Shown: positions 12,086 to 13,794 of the stretch, piece by piece
Layout of the letters: the number at the start of each line of letters is the position of its first letter
Position numbering within the stretch: the stretch's first letter is position 1
The notes under the pieces: generated by a model
What the model saw: the letters and a program-made list of their open reading frames with translations, nothing else
What the model was told of the DNA's origin: nothing
Database searches by the model: none
Made by a program: the position numbers and the translations under genes
Source of the DNA: Acidobacteriota bacterium
Lineage (GTDB): Bacteria; Acidobacteriota; Vicinamibacteria; Vicinamibacterales; JAFNAJ01
Direction of reading: 5' to 3'
DNA: 13,794 nucleotides
Assembly (NCBI GenBank): GCA_017860085.1
Contig: JAFNAJ010000018.1
Location: 1-13,794, forward strand

Positions 12086-13794
12086 ATGGACCCCCGCTTC
12101 GTCAGGAATTTCTCGGTCATCGCCCACATCGACCACGGCAAGTCGACGCTGGCCGACCGTTTCCTCGAGCTGACCGGCGCGCTGCAGGCGCGCGAGATGG
12201 AGGAGCAGGTCCTCGACAGCATGGACCTCGAGCGCGAGCGCGGCATCACCATCAAGGCGCACGCGGTCCGTCTCGGCTACACGGCTCTCGACGGCCAGAC
12301 CTACGTCCTCAACCTCATCGACACGCCGGGCCACGTCGACTTCTCCTACGAGGTCACGCGTTCGCTGGCGGCCTGCGAGGGTGCGCTGCTTCTGGTGGAC
12401 GCCACCCAGGGCGTCGAGGCGCAGACCCTCGCGAATGCCTATCTCGCCGTGGAGAACGACCTCGAGGTCATCCCGGTGATCAACAAGATCGATCTGCCAA
12501 GCGCGCAGCCCGAAGTGGTTCGCGATCAGATCGAGGACATCGTCGGGCTCGACGGCAGCCACGCGATCCTGGCCAGCGCCAAGGAGGGCATCGGGGTCCG
12601 AGAGATCCTCGAGGCCATCGTCCAGCGACTGCCGGCACCCACGGGTGATCCGGCTGCGCCGCTGAAGGCGCTCGTGTTCGACTCGTGGTACGACCCCTAT
12701 CGAGGCGTCGTGGTGCTGATCAGGGTCATCGACGGCGAGATTCGCGGCCGGATGCGGATCCGGCTCATGGCCGAAGGGCAGGACTACGAGGTCGAGCAGT
12801 TGGGCGTCTTCCAGCCCAAGCCCTCGGTGGTGGACTCGCTGGGGGTTGGCGAAGTGGGGTTCCTCATCGCCGGCATCAAGCGCGTGGCCGACGCCAAGAT
12901 TGGCGATACGGTGACGGAGTCGGCGAGGCCGACGTCCCATGCGTTTCCGGGCTTCAAGGAGATGAAGCCCATGGTTTTTGCCGGCATCTACCCCGTGGAG
13001 GGCCATCAGTACCCCGAGCTGCGCGACGCACTCGAGAAGCTCCGGCTCAACGACAGCGCCTTCGTGTTCGAGCCCGAGACCTCGGCGGCCCTGGGGTTTG
13101 GGTTCCGGTGCGGGTTCCTCGGCCTGCTGCACATGGAGATCGTGCAGGAGCGCCTCGAGCGGGAATTCGACGTCGAGCTGGTCACCACGGCACCGGGCGT
13201 GCTCCACCGCGTCACGACGACGAGCGGCGAGGTCATCGAGGTGGACAGCCCCGCCAAGCTTCCGGACCCCGGGCGTATCGCGAAGTGGGAGGAGCCGGTG
13301 ATCACGGCGACCGTGCTGACCCCGTCGGAGTTCGTGGGGGGGATCCTGCAGCTCTGCCAGGAGAAGCGGGGCATCCAGAAGGCGCTCGAGTACAAGCACC
13401 AGGACCGCGTGCTCATCACCTACGAGCTGCCCTTCAACGAGGTCGTGCTCGACTTCTACGATCGTCTCAAGACCCTGTCGCGCGGCTACGCGTCGCTCGA
13501 CTACCACGTGAGCGGATACTGGGAATCGCCCCTGGTGAAGCTCGACATCCTCGTCAACGGCGACCCGGTGGACGCCCTGTCGGTGATCGTGCACCAGGAC
13601 ACGGCTTACCATCGAGGGAGGGCCCTGGCGCAGAAGATGCGCGAGCTCATCCCGCGCCAGATGTTCGAGGTGGCCATCCAGGCGGCGATCGGCGGGCGCA
13701 TCATCGCCCGCGAATCGGTCAAGGCCCTGCGCAAGAACGTCCTCGCCAAGTGCTACGGCGGCGACATCACGCGCAAGCGGAAGCTGCTCGAGAA
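12086..13794 (+). CDS. lepA: elongation factor 4 (LepA), C-terminus cut off by window edge
   Basis: A ribosome-associated translational GTPase related to EF-G, implicated in back-translocation and 30S biogenesis. The 569 visible residues open MDPRFVRNFSVIAHIDHGKS. G1 is AHIDHGKST (13-21), G2 RGIT (52-55), G3 DTPGH (79-83), G4 NKID (133-136) and G5 SAK (164-166). Domain II, the EF-G-like domains III and V and the LepA-specific C-terminal domain follow, the last one visible through GGDITRKRKLLE at the window edge. Family length is about 600 aa, so about 30 residues are missing on the right; no stop or frameshift interrupts the frame. The ATG at 12086 matches the normal N-terminus and has no ribosome binding site. 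It is preceded by an 85-base gap after citrate synthase. Confidence 0.97.
   Translation, partial: MDPRFVRNFSVIAHIDHGKSTLADRFLELTGALQAREMEEQVLDSMDLERERGITIKAHAVRLGYTALDGQTYVLNLIDTPGHVDFSYEVTRSLAACEGALLLVDATQGVEAQTLANAYLAVENDLEVIPVINKIDLPSAQPEVVRDQIEDIVGLDGSHAILASAKEGIGVREILEAIVQRLPAPTGDPAAPLKALVFDSWYDPYRGVVVLIRVIDGEIRGRMRIRLMAEGQDYEVEQLGVFQPKPSVVDSLGVGEVGFLIAGIKRVADAKIGDTVTESARPTSHAFPGFKEMKPMVFAGIYPVEGHQYPELRDALEKLRLNDSAFVFEPETSAALGFGFRCGFLGLLHMEIVQERLEREFDVELVTTAPGVLHRVTTTSGEVIEVDSPAKLPDPGRIAKWEEPVITATVLTPSEFVGGILQLCQEKRGIQKALEYKHQDRVLITYELPFNEVVLDFYDRLKTLSRGYASLDYHVSGYWESPLVKLDILVNGDPVDALSVIVHQDTAYHRGRALAQKMRELIPRQMFEVAIQAAIGGRIIARESVKALRKNVLAKCYGGDITRKRKLLE

Noticed and set aside
11930..13612. 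Long minus-strand frame over citrate synthase end and lepA
   Set aside because: Antisense shadow; LepA with all GTPase motifs is read on the plus strand.
1..13794. Mobile elements, CRISPR arrays, prophage or defence systems
   Set aside because: No repeats with spacers, transposase, integrase or inverted-repeat ends were seen on either strand; all space is filled by recognisable chromosomal genes.

Overview
The window is a compact, GC-rich stretch of bacterial chromosome carrying housekeeping genes. Ten protein genes (acpS and lepA cut by the window ends) and one tRNA fill nearly all of it. The longest gaps without a gene are about 90 bases (9271-9359) and 85 bases (12001-12085). I see no insertion sequence, integrase, phage gene, CRISPR array, toxin-antitoxin pair or defence gene. 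Protein style, strong GC bias at third codon positions and gene content suggest a GC-rich Gram-negative-type lineage, perhaps Acidobacteriota of the Vicinamibacteria kind. That placement is an impression, not a demonstration.

Left edge (1-1557). acpS (holo-ACP synthase, minus strand, runs off the left edge) and pgeF (YfiH/laccase-domain protein, plus strand) diverge from start codons that share the tetranucleotide CATG at 303-306. pgeF then runs tail to tail into an RNase HI-type gene, and their last 24 bases overlap.

Core minus-strand series (9270 down to 1117). Read in transcription order it is larB, mutS2, dnaG, rpoD, a CAT-anticodon tRNA, a coiled-coil C4 zinc-ribbon protein and an RNase HI-type nuclease. 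Spacing is tight: mutS2 and dnaG overlap in TGATG, dnaG to rpoD is 44 bases, rpoD to tRNA 14 bases, tRNA to zinc-ribbon start 15 bases, zinc ribbon to RNase H 16 bases. This is a version of the macromolecular synthesis cluster (primase plus primary sigma factor) with mutS2, not rpsU, directly upstream of dnaG, and with a tRNA embedded downstream of rpoD. The products cover recombination or ribosome rescue control (MutS2), primer synthesis (DnaG), promoter recognition (RpoD), decoding (tRNA) and RNA-DNA hybrid removal (RNase H). larB belongs to nickel-pincer cofactor synthesis and has no larA, larC or larE beside it here.

Right plus-strand series (9360 to end). A membrane GT2 glycosyltransferase of the cellulose synthase/glucomannan synthase type, a type II citrate synthase 7 bases after it, and lepA (EF4, truncated by the right edge). 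A good sigma70-type promoter lies between larB and the glycosyltransferase, and a perfect TATAAT lies 13 bases before the lepA start codon.

I do not find convincing evidence for a new biological system here. The points most worth a second look are the tRNA placed between two protein genes of one apparent transcript, the sigma-binding-family zinc-ribbon protein next to rpoD, the changed Smr motif in MutS2, the solitary larB, and the TTG start of rpoD.
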